Source: Rhynochetos jubatus (taxonomy: Eukaryota > Chordata > Aves > Eurypygiformes > Rhynochetidae). Taken from it: DNA of 64,000 nt. The notes under the pieces are model-generated. The model did not search any database and was not told the origin of the DNA. It worked only from the letters and a program-made list of their open reading frames with translations. Each line of letters starts with the position of its first letter. Position 1 is the first letter of the stretch. The DNA lies in contig CM050651.1 of NCBI GenBank assembly GCA_027574665.1, positions 1,427,501-1,491,500 of the forward strand, in the 5' to 3' direction. The position numbers were made by a program, and so were the translations under genes. Positions 1 to 13,067 of the stretch are shown one piece after another.

Positions 1-2027
1 TAGTTCCACATGCAGTTGCAGCATAGGGGCTGTAGCATTCAGCACACTGCGAGGTTGGTCCATCATGAGTCAAGATCGATTTTCCCCAAAAAGGACAGAA
101 ACCTGCATAGAGTGCAAGAGCATAGAGAGAGGTGGGGAGCCCCCATGGGTGTTACCTGTGTCTTCTATGCATCACTCTACAGTTACAGTAAATTTAAAAA
201 CAAAAATAAAACTAAGGACTTTCGATGCTTAGAAATAAGAATATAACAGAAAAAGTGAGGCTGAAAGGCCATATTTGTAAAAGCTGTAAAATATGAGTAA
301 GAGGTCAAGCAGGCTTATGGAGGCAGACCACGCATCCCAAAGTGCCCTGTGTTATCTTCCTGCTTGGCAGTGAAAGAGCAAAATGAGCAAAGTCCTAGCA
401 TTAGGTCAGACAGCACTTATCACAAGTGAGTGGTTAAAAGGCAGACATCCTGTATCTCAGCAGTGAACCTACACGCAGGGTATGAGAGAGGAGAGAAGAG
501 GTAACACCAACAGCAGAAAGACTTGAGACAACCTCCTTGCTACTATTAACTTCAGAAGCTCATAACCTACTGTTTATACTGATTTTATCATCTGCTACCA
601 TTCACCTGCTTGTCCTGATCGGCCAAGCAGCTACATGAGTTTAAAAGATTGGAAAGTCAAGGAAATCAGTTGGCCACAGAAGCGTGCAGTAAGCAGCTTA
701 TCCAAACTGTACACAAGTGAATTAGCTTCCCAAGCACACTGCCAGAGGGACGCCCCCCACCTTCATAAATACAAGTTCAGCTTTTGGAAAAGTTCCAGGA
801 GTAAAATGTTTGTTTACTGCAGGCAGGAAGAGCTACCTACGATTCAGTCATTAGGAAGTGACAGGAAGGACTATATTATGCAATTTAGAAGTAGGAAAAT
901 AAACATAAAAGAGTTGCAATGAGAGGAAAGAGGAGGAAGAAAGGACACAGAAACAGAAGTTTTGGATCTTCTCTCTCACTTGTGCAGGGCTGAAGCAGTC
1001 ATCACAGCAGGATGGGCTCCCCCCCATAGGATTTCTTCACCTTTTAACCCTCATCCTAGAGCCCCTGGCCAGGGACTTTCCTCCTTAACACTGAGTAAGA
1101 AACATCTGTCCAGTTCAGCCTCCCAGCTGGAAAGCACAGATCACCAGTCTTCCTTATTCCTGATTTTGTTTAAGCAGACAGAGATTTCAGAGAAGAGCCC
1201 TCCCTTTAAACAACAGCTACCAGAAGCAAAGAATCCAAAGGCAGGCTCATTTTCCAGCCAGCTAAGGGAGGTAGGAACATACTTGAGCTCTGTCAGATGC
1301 TGGTTGCAGAGACTGATAGGAAAAACTCTTCCTGTAAGCAGAAAGCAGGAGAAGCACTCCAATGGGAATAGCGCTGCCTTCCCAGCAGTTGTTGGAAGCA
1401 ATCGAGCATCTCAGCAGTGTTGCTTACAACTTTGCACCTCCCCTCCACAGTTTGTTAGATTGATTCTCAGCAGTGCATATCGAGCAAAAGTTTTAAGTCT
1501 GTTAAATTGCAGTAACAGTCTGCATAAGCCTTGGCATGGGTCTGCAAATAAAACAGCAAACAAGAAGATTTGAGTCCGTCAGTTATGGCTACAGTGTAAG
1601 AAAACACCACCGAAGAACACTATCAAATTTACATAATGATGATGGTGTCTCCCTTATATAATCAGTAAAGATCCTCCTGCTGCTTTCTTTATAAATCAAA
1701 CAATAAATTCCTGCTCCTTTTCTTTTTCTTTTTTTTCCTCCTGGAGCTGCAGGGATTCACAGGTAGACACAGCCATCAGGTCAAGTAAAAACGCAAAGGA
1801 GTGGGAATTAACTTAGCACTGAAGAACACACCATAGCAGAAAACTCTGCAGTTACTTATCCAGGGACAAAACTGCCCTGGGATGAAACCAAGTTTATGTT
1901 TCCCAATTTACACTGATGAGTCATTTGAATGCTACTCTTCACTTTTTATCATTTTCCCCCTGCCCCATTTCTCCCTTCCCCTCCCCAGAATTCCAGAAAG
2001 GAAAAAACAGGTTTAAATCTTAGTAAT

Positions 2028-2317
2028 GACTGGGGGGCCTATAGTGACAGGACAAGGGGTAACTGGTTTAAACTGAAAGCAGGGAGATTTAGATTAGATA
2101 CCAGAAAAAATTCTTCACAGAGAAGGTGGTGAACCACTGGAACAGTTTGCCCAGAGAAGTTGTGGGTACCCCATCCCTGGCTGTCTTCAAGGCCAGGCTG
2201 GATGAGGCTTTGAGCAACCTGGTCTAGAGGAAGGTGTCCCTGCCCATGGCAGGGGGGTTGGAACTGGATGATCTTTAAGGTCCCTTCCAACCCAAACCAT
2301 TCTATGATTCTATGACC
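2028..2317 (+). mobile_element. CR1 LINE, 5'-truncated 3' end
   Basis: The sequence closely follows the 3' end of avian CR1, the dominant avian LINE. It includes the stretches for GACAAGGGGTAACTGG, TTTAGATTAGATA and CCCAGAGAAG, then CAACCTGGTCTAG, GGAACTGGATGATCTTTAAG, CCCTTCCAACCC and a tail of ATTCTATG repeats ending near 2317. CR1 inserts by target-primed reverse transcription, is usually 5'-truncated and ends in this 8-bp repeat rather than poly(A). The copy is about 290 bp with few evident differences from the remembered consensus, so it is comparatively young. It lies antisense to GAB1. Confidence 0.95.
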
Positions 2318-2652
2318 GCTGAGTGCATGTAAGTGTGTTCTGTAGGCCTAAAGACCTTCAGTCGTGAAGAATAACTAAAGTTATTTTTCACAGTGCTGAC
2401 AAGCTTATGCAATTTAACTTAATTTGTGCACACAGACAACTGTATTAGGTCATAACTAAGAGTGTCACATGACCTCAGCTTTGAGTTTTAAGGGCATTAT
2501 TTTACACTGAGTAATAAGTCATTAGACTGCAAAACTTATCCACATAGCATGATGCAAATAACTTCAGCAATAGTTGTGTAGAAACAGTAAGTGGGAATGC
2601 ATGAGAACACAGAAAATTCAGGGATGCACTTTACACCTACTCTTGCACTTCT

Positions 2653-2679
2653 TAAAGTTAGCACGCTTAGCTAACTTTA
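2653..2679. repeat. Perfect 10-bp inverted repeat
   Basis: TAAAGTTAGC (2653-2662) and its exact reverse complement GCTAACTTTA (2670-2679) flank a 7-nt spacer. A related TTAGCACC motif is repeated just downstream. It can form a hairpin; no function is evident. Confidence 0.8.
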
Positions 2680-3227
2680 GCACCCTTAGCACCAGGAAAG
2701 GATTTTGTAAACAAAAGGTTTATCTAACGCCAGCATGAGAACATCACACAGTATAGCACATAATTGAAAGAAACATTTCTTTAATTAAGAGCACCAGAAG
2801 AAATAATGGAATTCTGTAACAAGCGATACAGCCGAAAGGGAAAGGTTTTTGTCAGTTCGTGGCTTAAATCTCAAATCAAACTAACACAGATCACTATTTT
2901 CTAGGAAAGCCAAATGGGACCATGCCCATTACCTCTCTCTGGTGCTTCAGCACGTCAGCAGAGTTAGTAAAAGACTGGATCACACAGGTGAACCAAAGGA
3001 ACTGGTTACAACATTTCAGAAGCCTCCTCTTACCACATCCCAGACATACAAGCACTCATGCTTACAGCTAGGGGATTCTCTCTAAGGCCACTGGAATCTC
3101 CCGCATTCCTGATGTTGACATCACAGGGCAGAGCACTCCACCACCTCATCTGTCCCGGGAAACATCAGCCTCTTCTGTTTCAAACTGCATTCCATACCCT
3201 CCTCTCTTCCCACCTTACCCCCCTCCC

Positions 3228-3248
3228 TTTTTTTTTTTTTTTTTTTTT
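3228..3248 (+). repeat. Poly(T) tract, 21 nt
   Basis: Uninterrupted T21 preceded by a pyrimidine-rich run (CTCTTCCCACCTTACCCCCC). No retroposed sequence is recognised next to it. Confidence 0.95.
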
Positions 3249-5303
3249 AAGTAAACTATTCAAGGACAAACTTTGCCATGGTCTTAGTTGTTCTTGATAA
3301 CAAGAACATAATACTAGGACCACTAGGAATATCAGATAAATTATCCTCACCAGCTCTTTCCAAACATGCTCCTTACTTTTCAGTGTTTGCTGGAACAGGG
3401 CAAACTTGCTGTCAGTATTTCACCATATTCTTAAGGATCACAAATATTTATATGGATTTTTTAAAATCATAACAGTTTACTAGATTCTGTATATGGACTT
3501 CGAGTTCATCAAGATTAAGGATGGCTCACATGCTCTACACCAATTGGTTTCAAAAACCAGCCCTTCCAAAGTATCACTCCTCCCCTGTACCATCCCAAAA
3601 CCAGGTGCAGCTTCTCTACTGCATCTGATCCTGCTTAAGAGTCTACACGGAAACACAAACGTCAGAAAGCTGTGAAAGAAACATGCATTAACTGTGAATG
3701 GGAACATTTGTCTAGCACATTATGTGACTCAGTGCAGTTATTCTTCATACAAAGAGAAAATGACAAACTGACACACCATTTTCAGAATTGCCTCCATTAT
3801 TATTTTTTTTTTATAAACAGGGATCATTCAATTTTGAAACTTCAAGTCCATTTTTCAACTGACACCATGTGCGTATTTACCCTTTTTATAACTCTCTCAA
3901 ATGGACTGTAATTCGTGTGTTGATTGCATCAAAGGTCTATTTGAAGCAGGGGTATTAACTGTGTTTGAATAGCTTCCTGTATTCTTACTCCATACCCCAA
4001 ACCTAATCCTGTGAACTCCTACTGTCAGCAATAAACACCTACAGAAGGTTTATTTGGGTTTTAAACCCCAAGCCCCAGACAACATAGAAAAATAAACTAA
4101 AGTCTCTCTGGTTTTGTGTTGTTTATCTTTTTTTCCCTTTCTTTTGAAGTACAGCTACTGAAGAGCCTGACAGTAGCCGTAACCCCAGAGAGAGGAACAC
4201 GATGGCCTGCACCCTGAAACCCATTGCATTCCTCCCAGGGTGTAGGCAGGCTTACCCCAGAGGAAGGCAGGCCGCAGAACCCTGCCCCAAGGGTGGCTGT
4301 GCTGGAAAGTGGGTGGGGAAGCAGATTTGGTTTGTGACAGCCACTATGTCCACGGCCACGGAGGGTTTACCTGGCCTTGTTTTCACTTGGAAAGCAGCAG
4401 GACAACCCACATGTGACCAGCTGGAAAACTCTTGTGCAGGAAACGGGCAGAGACATGGTCGCTTTTCTCCTGCTAGGCAAGGTCATCCCAATACCCCACC
4501 ACAGGCCTTGCCTGCACGCAGCCCCACAGCGACATTGCTCCTCCCAACTAACCAGGCCTGTGGCAAAAGGCAAAAATCCCTCCTTTTGAAAGCAGAGAAG
4601 GCAAAGCTATCTTCCAGCTCCTTAGAAATTCTCATAGAAAAGAAGAAGCACAACTCCTACAAAAGCATCTTTTTTAATCACTCCAGCAATAAAGGTCCAT
4701 ACAAAATAATAATGAGCAAAACATTTTCATTTCATTCTGTTCTTAGTGTGCAGCCTGAACTCAGCTGTCCAGAAGTGACAAAATGGTATGCTAACTTGGC
4801 AGTCTTCTAGCAGTATCACCTCTTCTTCATGGTATATTTTTACATAATAATGTAAATAAATCTGTCTACAGGTATTATGTATAATACTACACAAACCATA
4901 TGGACATAACTGCCTTCTTTTAATTACATGTTCTTATGCCACCAGTTTCAAGAGAGGCAACTATCATGCTGTCATTTACCCCAAATAACTGCCATTTACT
5001 AGGAGAGAGGGGAGAAGAAAGGAAGAAAAATGTGTCACCATAACCTCAGGGAGTTTAAACCTGAAGTTGTAGTTACCTTATAAGCATCTCCCTACTGGAC
5101 ACTGCTAAAGAGACAGTCAGATACCACATGACGCCAAGATTATTTTTTACAACTAAAAGCTGTGTGACATGTTCCAAAAAGCCTCAAAAGTTAATAATGA
5201 GAAACAAAACTTTTGTCAACAGCAAGACCAAACACAAAAACCAGACTATGTCACCTTTTATTGGAAGACAGTTTTGGGGTTTGGTTCTGTTTTGTTGTTT
5301 TGG

Positions 5304-5327
5304 TTTTTTTTTTTAAAAAAAAAAAAA
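5304..5327. repeat. T11/A13 tract
   Basis: A run of 11 T is followed directly by 13 A, making a palindromic AT homopolymer. Confidence 0.95.
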
Positions 5328-5540
5328 GCTCAAACATACAGCTAGCATATTGCACTAAGCAATATTTACAAAGCTAACACTATTTGTACAGCTATGAGCA
5401 CTTTTCCTAAAATAAACAAGCTAGAGAATTCATTAAAGAGGAACCACAATAGCCTAATCAAGAATTGATAAAGGGGAAGTAGAGAATAAACAGTACTTTA
5501 TTTTCAGTCTGGAGATGGCAAAATCCACCCCTCACTCACA

Positions 5541-5570
5541 CCCCCACTCCCCCCACCCCCCCAAAAAAAA
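5541..5570 (+). repeat. C-rich low-complexity tract followed by A8
   Basis: Runs of C broken by single A or T bases (CCCCCACTCCCCCCACCCCC), then eight A. Simple sequence only. Confidence 0.9.
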
Positions 5571-8500
5571 GTGTAGTACTGCCTTAGAAATACTTGGGTT
5601 TACATGAGGAGCTAAATTAGAGTCTCTAAAGCAGCAGCAGATTACATTGGACTAACAATATTCTCCTGCACACAACACATACCTGCCTTGACAAGATTAC
5701 CCCTTTCTGCCTGCCTTGCTCAAGTAATTTGCATGACAAGGTCTGTCCCTCCTAATGAAATACTGCAATTAAATTGCAACAGTTGAAATTGCTTCTATTG
5801 GCAATAAAATGATTAGTCACTGAAGCACAGAAAATGTTAAGATGGTTTTGAAAAAGTCTCAAGAAGTTGGTCACTGCAACACTACAACTGAGGTTGGGAT
5901 GAAAAAGTTAGAGGTGTATCTGCTTTATCTTGATTTGCTCTGCGTCAAAACAAGATTTGCATCTTGTCAGTTGCACTGCCCTTCTTAATAAAATATTTCA
6001 GTCAATACAGTTTGGTGTCATCTATTTTTAGACTAGAAAAAGGCAATACAGCAAGACTAAAGACGTACGAGATACCCAATCCAGAGCCATCTACAAAACA
6101 CAAAATTACACTTGCACTTAAAATTACTACATTTTACTGATGTTCTTTTACTCTGTCAAGACTTTTGTCAAAGCCATGAGCCAAATTCCATGGTAAATGA
6201 ATGTGTTCTAACTGTCCATAAGGCAGTTAGAATGTTTTATTTTAATCATCTGATCCAAAAGGTATATCAAAAGAAAGAGATTAAGAAAACATGCCTCAGA
6301 AGTGTCCAATCATTCTAAGATTTTAGATTTAGAGAGAGAAAAGGAAACTAGAAACAGTTTTATGTCTGTCACTTTCCTCATTCTAAATAAGGGACTGTTG
6401 AATATCAGAAAAGATGAATTAAAATGGAAGGATTATCTCTCATTTGAAGGAGTGACCTGGTCAACCAAAGGTCTCCAGAATTGATGCTCATTTTGACAGC
6501 CAAGTCCTAGGCTTTTTCTTTTTTTTTTTTAAACAAACTGGCTAATAAAAACATTTTTTTCTCAATACATCTAATACACATTTCTTTCACACAGCTGCTT
6601 TGTGCTTCCAATTGACTAAGTGGCATGCAAAACAAGGTCATCAGCTTATAATTGGAAGTTGAATTCCCAGTATTTCATTATTTCCTCTGGTTAGTACATA
6701 TGTAGCTTATATTGAGTCTTCAGTTCTAAAAGCCTTTGTGCATACATGGAGGGGCAGCTACTATGCAGCATCAAGAAAGCAAGAAACATGAATTCATTTT
6801 TCCACTTCCTCCCCCTGTTCATTCTTTACTGAGTTGGATACCCAGGTGATAAGCTGCTGCAAATCTTATTAACACACCTACCAAAAGACAGAAGCATAAT
6901 TAAAGGATACCCATAAGCTGCTATACATCCAACTGAGAATGGTCTTCAACATCAACGAAAGGCAGAATTTTATTATTTCCTCATCTCTCAGCTGTTATGG
7001 TCACAAATCAATGGTTACTATTTAACAGCTATTAAGAAAAACTGTTCCCATCAAGAAACACTTTTAGATTATCTGGCTTATTTCTTATTTCCAGCAATTC
7101 ACGTGCTCTCAGAGGAATGGGATAGTTTCCTTGACTTGAGTCTCCAACTTTCCTATCTACACCAACAAAAGAAGCCTTCAAACAGTTAAGGTACTGTCTG
7201 ACCATCCAAGCTCTGAAACATTTAAGTTACCAGTGTATATCACTGGTATACTACACGAAAAGTAGAGTAACTAGAAGAGATTCATCTTGCTTAGTACATG
7301 TATATTAGACTTCTCAATCTGTTTTATATACTGTTGCCTGCTCTCACCCTCTGAAACCATCCGCTAGTAATTAATTCAGAGGATACACCATAGGTCAAGC
7401 ACTGACAGTGCTGTAGCTTTGGCAGCAAAGTCAACACCAGCTGCTAATGTGCTGTCAAGGATGATAAATACTTGTACAATGAGTTCCATGCTCCTCAAGT
7501 GAGACTGACACCCAAACAGCAAGCTTGGTAGGTATACCCCCAAAGCCATACCCCAGATCTTTCAGTATCTTCAGTCGGCGCACAAAACACAACTTCTTTC
7601 TATAATCCACAAAAGCATTATGTTTAGTCACGATTTCGAATTCATGGTTTAGGGTTTACTAACCCACATTCAAAAATATGAAAAGTCAAAACAAAAGGAA
7701 CAAAAAGTTCCTGCACAGTGCATAGCAGAAGGGAAGGGACAGGCTTCCTTCCAGAAGGAAAGGTTTCTGCATGAACACTGACTCCTACAAGGTCTTCAGC
7801 AACTCCTGGAGGAGCACAAGCAGAATCAAGTTCAGAATATTAAGATGTTACTTGATTACACACATCTGTGTTAACTTGATCCAGCTGTACAAGGACAGCA
7901 CTGAATGATGTCAAACAAGCTCATCTTGGTTTTTTTTTTTCTGTAAACCAACCAGCTTAAGTTTGCTCACTATGCTCATGCAAGATCATAAAAAAAACTT
8001 TAATGCAAACAGGTGCCTTCCAGAAAACAGGCTTTTGTCAGGCACTGCAGCTTTTACCAGATTATAAATATTCTGCTGAATAAAACATTTCTTAACACCA
8101 TTACATATTTTAGCACATTTAAGTATTTATCAAGACAGAAGAGGCACCTATGTGATTAGTGTCAAAGACCAACTGCCAAACAAAGCCACAGTAAAATATT
8201 CCACTTCTATTACTTCTGCACCTATACTGTCATCGCCTATGGTTCAAACATCAATAACTAGCTTAATAGTCTGGTGCTTTTAGTCACCGTCTACAACTGA
8301 AGACATTAGAATAAGTAAGAGGATGCTACAAGTAGTCTTGTCCGAATTCTATCAGTGCCCCTCATGTCCTAAGGAGATCAAGCAATTTTCTTCTTTTTAA
8401 ACCCTTTGTTTTTAAATAATTAAATGCACAATCAATAGGAATAGTCAAACAACCAAAGGATTTTCAGTAATAGTTACATCAAAATGGTTTCCTAATTTAC

Positions 8501-11176
8501 TCTCAAGATCATCTTATGAACTCTCATAAACACAGGGAAGCCTATCATATACAGAAAAATCTGAATCAAATTACCCCAAAAAAGTGGTTTGGCCTTTCCC
8601 AATACAGTTTGTGCAAGATGTTTGTGATGAAGTTTCACCTTTTATCAAGTATAGTATACTTCACTTTAAGTGGGACATGTTAGAATACTGAGAATTATTT
8701 ATTACACTGCACCAGTAGACTTTCTACAAACCGGTTCCATAAGCTCACCATCAGCCCTAACCTAAAATCCTGATTTTAAGTACTTCCAGTTGTCATACTG
8801 AGCCCCAGACAAAGGCACAGTAACTCTAGGAGAGAATCTAGAAAACTTATTCCCATTCCCTTAAGCTTTTCTCCTTTGCTTTACCAAGGACAGCTGTGTT
8901 TAAATATCTGGTGGTTTCTAAGCATAATGGTAGTAGAAAACCCTCTATACTGCTACCACAAGGAACCAGCTATTTTAACTGGCACGTGCACAGCAGAACT
9001 GCAATGTAGCAGGAAACCATGAAGCCAAGGTTTACTGTCACTTTTTAAAGGACAGATGGAAAGCAAGGGGCTTTCCAAGTACACCTTTAAAATTAAAGGG
9101 ACCAGAGCAGAAAAAGGACAGTAGGTTAAGGTGAGGGCATAAACATTTGCAAAGTTGAATGTCCCAGAACAAGCGAGGAAAGAAAACATGACAGGGAATA
9201 GCAGACACTGTTCAATTTAGCAGCCCTCCATCCCCCATGCACAGACACGTTTTTTCATGTACTCGTGCAACCACTACACGGGCTGTAGAGACCCGTCCAG
9301 TGTTTAGTTCCAGTTCCCTTCACCTCCTCTACTAAATCCGTGTCCTCATCTTGGACCCCCAGCCGACACCAAAAGTAAAACAAAGTTTGCCCCAGAGACC
9401 TGCTGCTGGAAACAACCAGTCTGTTCCAGCACACAAACTGTGCTGGATACCAGCTCCAGGGAACCAACGGCAGGTGCCAATGGTTACCAAAAAATTACTG
9501 CAGTTACATGAGCACCACATGAAACCAGCACTCCTTTTAAGGGAGGAAAAGACATCCATGGCATTAAGGCATATATTCAAGGAAATCTGACTTTCCCACC
9601 TGCAGGACAGGGTTGGTTGGGGGTTTTTTTTCAACTTTTTTAGCCTCAAAGTGATAGTAGGCAAGGTTTAATACCATGTCCAACTGTTTCAAACTAAAAA
9701 TTGAAGTCCCTGTGAAACATATGTCTATGCACTAGTTTCAAAGTGCTCCTTTCACCCTTCCTAAGAACTGAAACCATATTTAACTGCAATTTCAGACTTT
9801 TTATCTCCCTTCCCAGATGGTAACCTGGATATGCCCCAACACTTGCACGCAAAAACTAACAGAGTGTGAAGTTACAATTTTCCATATATATACATGTGAA
9901 AAGTATGTGTTGCAGAAAACCAGTTTCTTATTGAAATCGCTTTCCCATCTTCTTGTCTGGTGCAGCCTCTTGAAACATCACCATTATAAAACACGGCTTA
10001 AAAAAAACCACCACACACAGCCCTTCTGTGCCTTTGTCTCAGCGTAGAATTACAGACAGCACAAGCCAACACTTCAATCAGGGCACTCAGTTAAAGTTCA
10101 CCATCTTAAGTACATCGACTTTTTGTTTGCTTGAAGATGGCGATTGTGATGTCAAGGTCACTTTTAGGTCTTTGAAGTGAGCGTGAACCTTCAGCCTACA
10201 GCTCATCAGGACAAGCAGGAGTTTAAGTCCTGCTTTAAACAGTACTTTTCTTTCATACAAGCAGAAAAGAGTCTAAAATAACGTGCAAGATTTCAACTTA
10301 CGACCTCATGGCCTACGGTGCACGCAGATGCTAAAACAAGACACGTTCGCATGAGCTTGCCGTACTATCCCTCCAATACTCTGCCTCCTCAAAGAGCAGA
10401 TCCCCCTTTCAAGTGAAAATTAAGGAATTGCTTCTTTAGGACAGGGAACCACTTGAGCAATGCTGCAGTAAGGGATTTCCCCTCAAAGGCTGTAATGTTA
10501 TTCCAGTATGGAACTGGAGCTATAAATACACCAGAAGGGCAGTTAGGTGGAAAAAAGCTAGCATATTTATTTAGGGGCTGATTTACAGTGCTGATTGAGG
10601 AGGGCAAACACTTGCTCACAGCCCTGTCCGTTACCAGACAGCATAACTGTACACGATTTAGAGTTGGAGCAGAAAATTTATCCAAACTTTACATACAGCT
10701 CTTAATTCCTACACACTGTTAAAGCAGCATCCTGTGAACATGCACATACACAGAGAGGGTTGGTCAAAAATCCAGCCCATGTCCAGTAGGGCAGGGCAGC
10801 ACAGCCCTGCCAGGACCCATCAGGATACTCTCTTTGCAAAGCTGATCCTACATCCTTTTCGTAAACAGGATTTTTTCGCCATTGGGAAACAGAGAACGGG
10901 CTATCCCAAATATTATTTTTTAATTTAAGACAATTCTCATTTCACCAATTTCCTGTCATTTAAAAAAATTGTCCATAACAGCAACAGTTCCTCAAGAAGC
11001 GGTTGTTAATCGCTAACAGATGAAAATAACGTGGTCACACTGAGACCCACATTCACAGATCTGCAAATCAATCTGAAGGTTTAGCTGCCTTTAAATAAAT
11101 AAATAAACAAAGGCCGATGACTGCAAAGGCCATTTCTAGTTAAACACCACCTAACCGGCTAAATGAAGATTAGGGC

Positions 11177-11190
11177 GGGGGGGGGGGGGG
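11177..11190 (+). repeat. Poly(G) tract, 14 nt
   Basis: Uninterrupted G14, just outside the GAB1 CpG island on the intron side. Confidence 0.95.
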
Positions 11191-12129
11191 AAGGAAACAA
11201 CAAACCACGAAACACCACACCAAATCGCAGCATTTGGTACCAGTTACCCAGATGCCGTGAAGCGGCCGGGGTGCCAGTGGCCGGGGCTCAGCAGCGAGGA
11301 CTGCTGGCATCATCCGTTCCTCCTACGTGACTTGACAGCGTGTCGGGCAGCGCGGAGCAGCCCTGGCGCACAAGGGCTCCGCCGCTGCCCTGTCACCAAA
11401 CCTGCCCGCTCAGCAGACGCGCTCCGTGTTCCTGCCAGCGCGGTGCCAGCACCCCCTCCCCGTAGCCTCTGCCAACGCGTCTGCTGCGGAGCAACTTCAG
11501 GTGAGGGAAAGACGCCCTCCTCTGCCTCCCACCCCTTTTTCCCCGAGGTAGAGCGCTCCAGTCCCAAGGGCAAAGCCCCCCTCCCCCCGGGCGCAGCCGT
11601 CTCCGTGCCAACAGCTCCGACTGCTGTGCCCGCCGCACCGAATCGAGTGACGGGGCTCCCCCCGCCCTCCCCTTCCCTTCCAGCAGGCACCAGCACCGGG
11701 ACGGCAAGTGTTTACGTTTGAAAATACAGATACACCGAGCCCGGATCCAAAGCGAAGACGGAATAACTCCGCCCCCCTCCCTGTCCCGACTCCCTCGGAA
11801 AAGCGATAAAAGCAGGGCAGAAACATCTGACCGCTCGGCGCCCCTCTCTAGGAGGACGGGGGGGGAGAGAAAACATAACAAAAAATAGAAGGAAGGAATG
11901 AAACTTGGAAAAATTCGAAACTACGGGATCGGAAGCCCCGCGGGACGCACCGGGCAGCGGTCCCGGCCGAACCAGGGAGGCGGCCGAGAGGGCGGCTCGT
12001 CCGCGGCGCCGCCGTCGGGCCCAGCCGGGAGGGACCGCGCGGGGAGGCCGGGCCGGGCGGCGACCGAGGAGCCTGCCCGGGGGAAAGCGGGGATGGGAGG
12101 GCGGACTGCGAGCAAGAGTGGGCACTCAC

Positions 12130-12201
12130 GTAGCGTTTCAACTTCTTCTCCGGTGGCGACTTTCGGAGCCAGCCCGAGCAAACCACCTCCCCGCCGCTCA
12201 T
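12130..12201 (-). CDS. GAB1: GAB1 first coding exon (residues 1-24)
   Basis: GAB1 is a cytoplasmic docking protein. It is phosphorylated downstream of receptor tyrosine kinases such as MET and EGFR, and it recruits SHP2 (PTPN11), PI3-kinase p85 and GRB2; its N-terminal PH domain binds phosphoinositides at the membrane. The 24 codons read from the ATG at 12201 begin [14 protein letters not shown] and end KKLKRY, matching the known vertebrate GAB1 N-terminus. They cover the first strand of the PH domain, including the Gly-Trp-Leu of that strand. The exon ends at TAC followed by GTGAGT (12129-12124), a consensus donor placed where human GAB1 coding exon 1 ends; reading past it gives unrelated GC-rich translation. 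The start has A at -3 (CACCATGA), a good Kozak context. The rest of the protein (about 690 residues in human) is encoded outside the window. The gene assignment rests on remembered sequence, not a search. Confidence 0.95.
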
Positions 12202-13067
12202 GGTGGGGCCGCCTGCCCGCGGGGGCAGCCCTTCTCCTCCTCCGTCGACAGCAGCAGCAGCGCCCGGGCAGGGCAGGGCCGAACCGAAGGGGCGCCGGGA
12301 CGCGGCGGCAACACCGCGCCCGCTCCGGCCTCCCGGGGCTGCGGGGCGAGGGGAGGGACGGGGGAGCGGGGTGAGCGCGTCTGTCCCTCACGCACAACAA
12401 CCAGCCGGAGCGGAGCGGCGAGCGGGGCCGAGGCGGGAGGCTCCCCCCTTCCTCCTCCTCCCCCTCGCCGCCGCCGAGTCACACGAACATCGGGAGAGAC
12501 GACAGGGGCGGCCGCCGCCCCGCCACAACTTGGGCTCCGGTGTCCCGGGGCAGGATCCAGCCGCCGCCGGGACCCTCCCGCAGGGGAAAGGCCGCGGGGT
12601 GCTTCCCCTGTCCTCGCCTCGCCGCCGGGCCGAGCTCAGCGCCGGCCGCCCAGGCTCGCTCCTTCCCCTTCCTTCTCCCCCTAAGCCGGGAGGAGGGGAT
12701 CGGCGGGCGCTCCTGCCTCCTCCGCCTGCACCTCAAGTAGCAGCGGCGGCCGCGGCTGGCTCTGGCCCCGAGGCTAGGGCAGGGGCCGGGGCCGGGGCCG
12801 GGTCCCTCCCGGCGAGCGTGGGCGGGGTTTGCCCTGGTATTCACGGCGTCGTGTGTCCCGGCCCCCTCCCAGCCCACCCCTCTACCCAGCGCCGGCCGCC
12901 GCGGCCGGCCCAAACGGCGGCTCCGCCCCGCCCGCCGCCGGCCCCCGCCCCGCCCCGAGCGGAGGAGCCACGGCGCGGCTGCTCCCCCCGAAACTCCGCC
13001 GAAGCCTTTTCAAACAACAAGGGCCGGGAAGAGGGAGAGCGGCGGGGACGGCGCTTCCCAGAGGGAT
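12202..13067 (-). promoter_or_regulatory. GAB1: GAB1 5' leader and core promoter region
   Basis: This is the GC- and CpG-rich sequence immediately upstream of the GAB1 start codon on the minus strand. It must contain the 5' untranslated part of exon 1 and the transcription start region, but the start site cannot be fixed from sequence. Clustered GC boxes (CCCCGCCC, Sp/KLF type) lie at about 12920-12960. No TATA box is seen on the minus strand, consistent with a CpG-island promoter that has dispersed starts. A CAG/CTG-rich stretch (about 12247-12260) lies just upstream of the ATG. Confidence 0.75.
12782..12802 (+). repeat. GGGGCC hexanucleotide repeat, possible G-quadruplex
   Basis: Three perfect GGGGCC units followed by GGG provide four G-runs separated by CC, which fits the G-quadruplex pattern on the plus strand. 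It sits in the GAB1 promoter/leader region; a GAB1 transcript extending this far would carry the C-rich complement. Confidence 0.85.

Larger units (their letters stand above)
1..12129 (-). other. GAB1: 5' part of GAB1 intron 1
   Basis: Everything downstream of the GTGAGT donor to the window edge is read as intron. The next GAB1 exon, which continues the PH domain with AWKRRWF, was not found on the minus strand, and in mammals this first intron is tens of kilobases long. The stretch holds the CR1 copy at 2028-2317, homopolymer tracts (T21 at 3228, T11/A13 at 5304, G14 at 11177), a C-rich tract at 5541, an inverted repeat at 2653, and two plus-strand open frames of about 200 codons (962 and 4202). 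I see nothing else of known function. Intron status is inference. Confidence 0.8.

Noticed and set aside
10134..10143. AAGATGGCGA, resembling a YY1 site
   Set aside because: A ten-base match outside a CpG island is expected by chance; no supporting context.
11848..12129. Extension of the GAB1 frame past residue 24
   Set aside because: It runs through a consensus GTGAGT donor and no longer resembles GAB1, so it is intron read-through.
1..12129. Further GAB1 exons
   Set aside because: No minus-strand match to the PH-domain continuation (AWKRRWF onwards) was seen.
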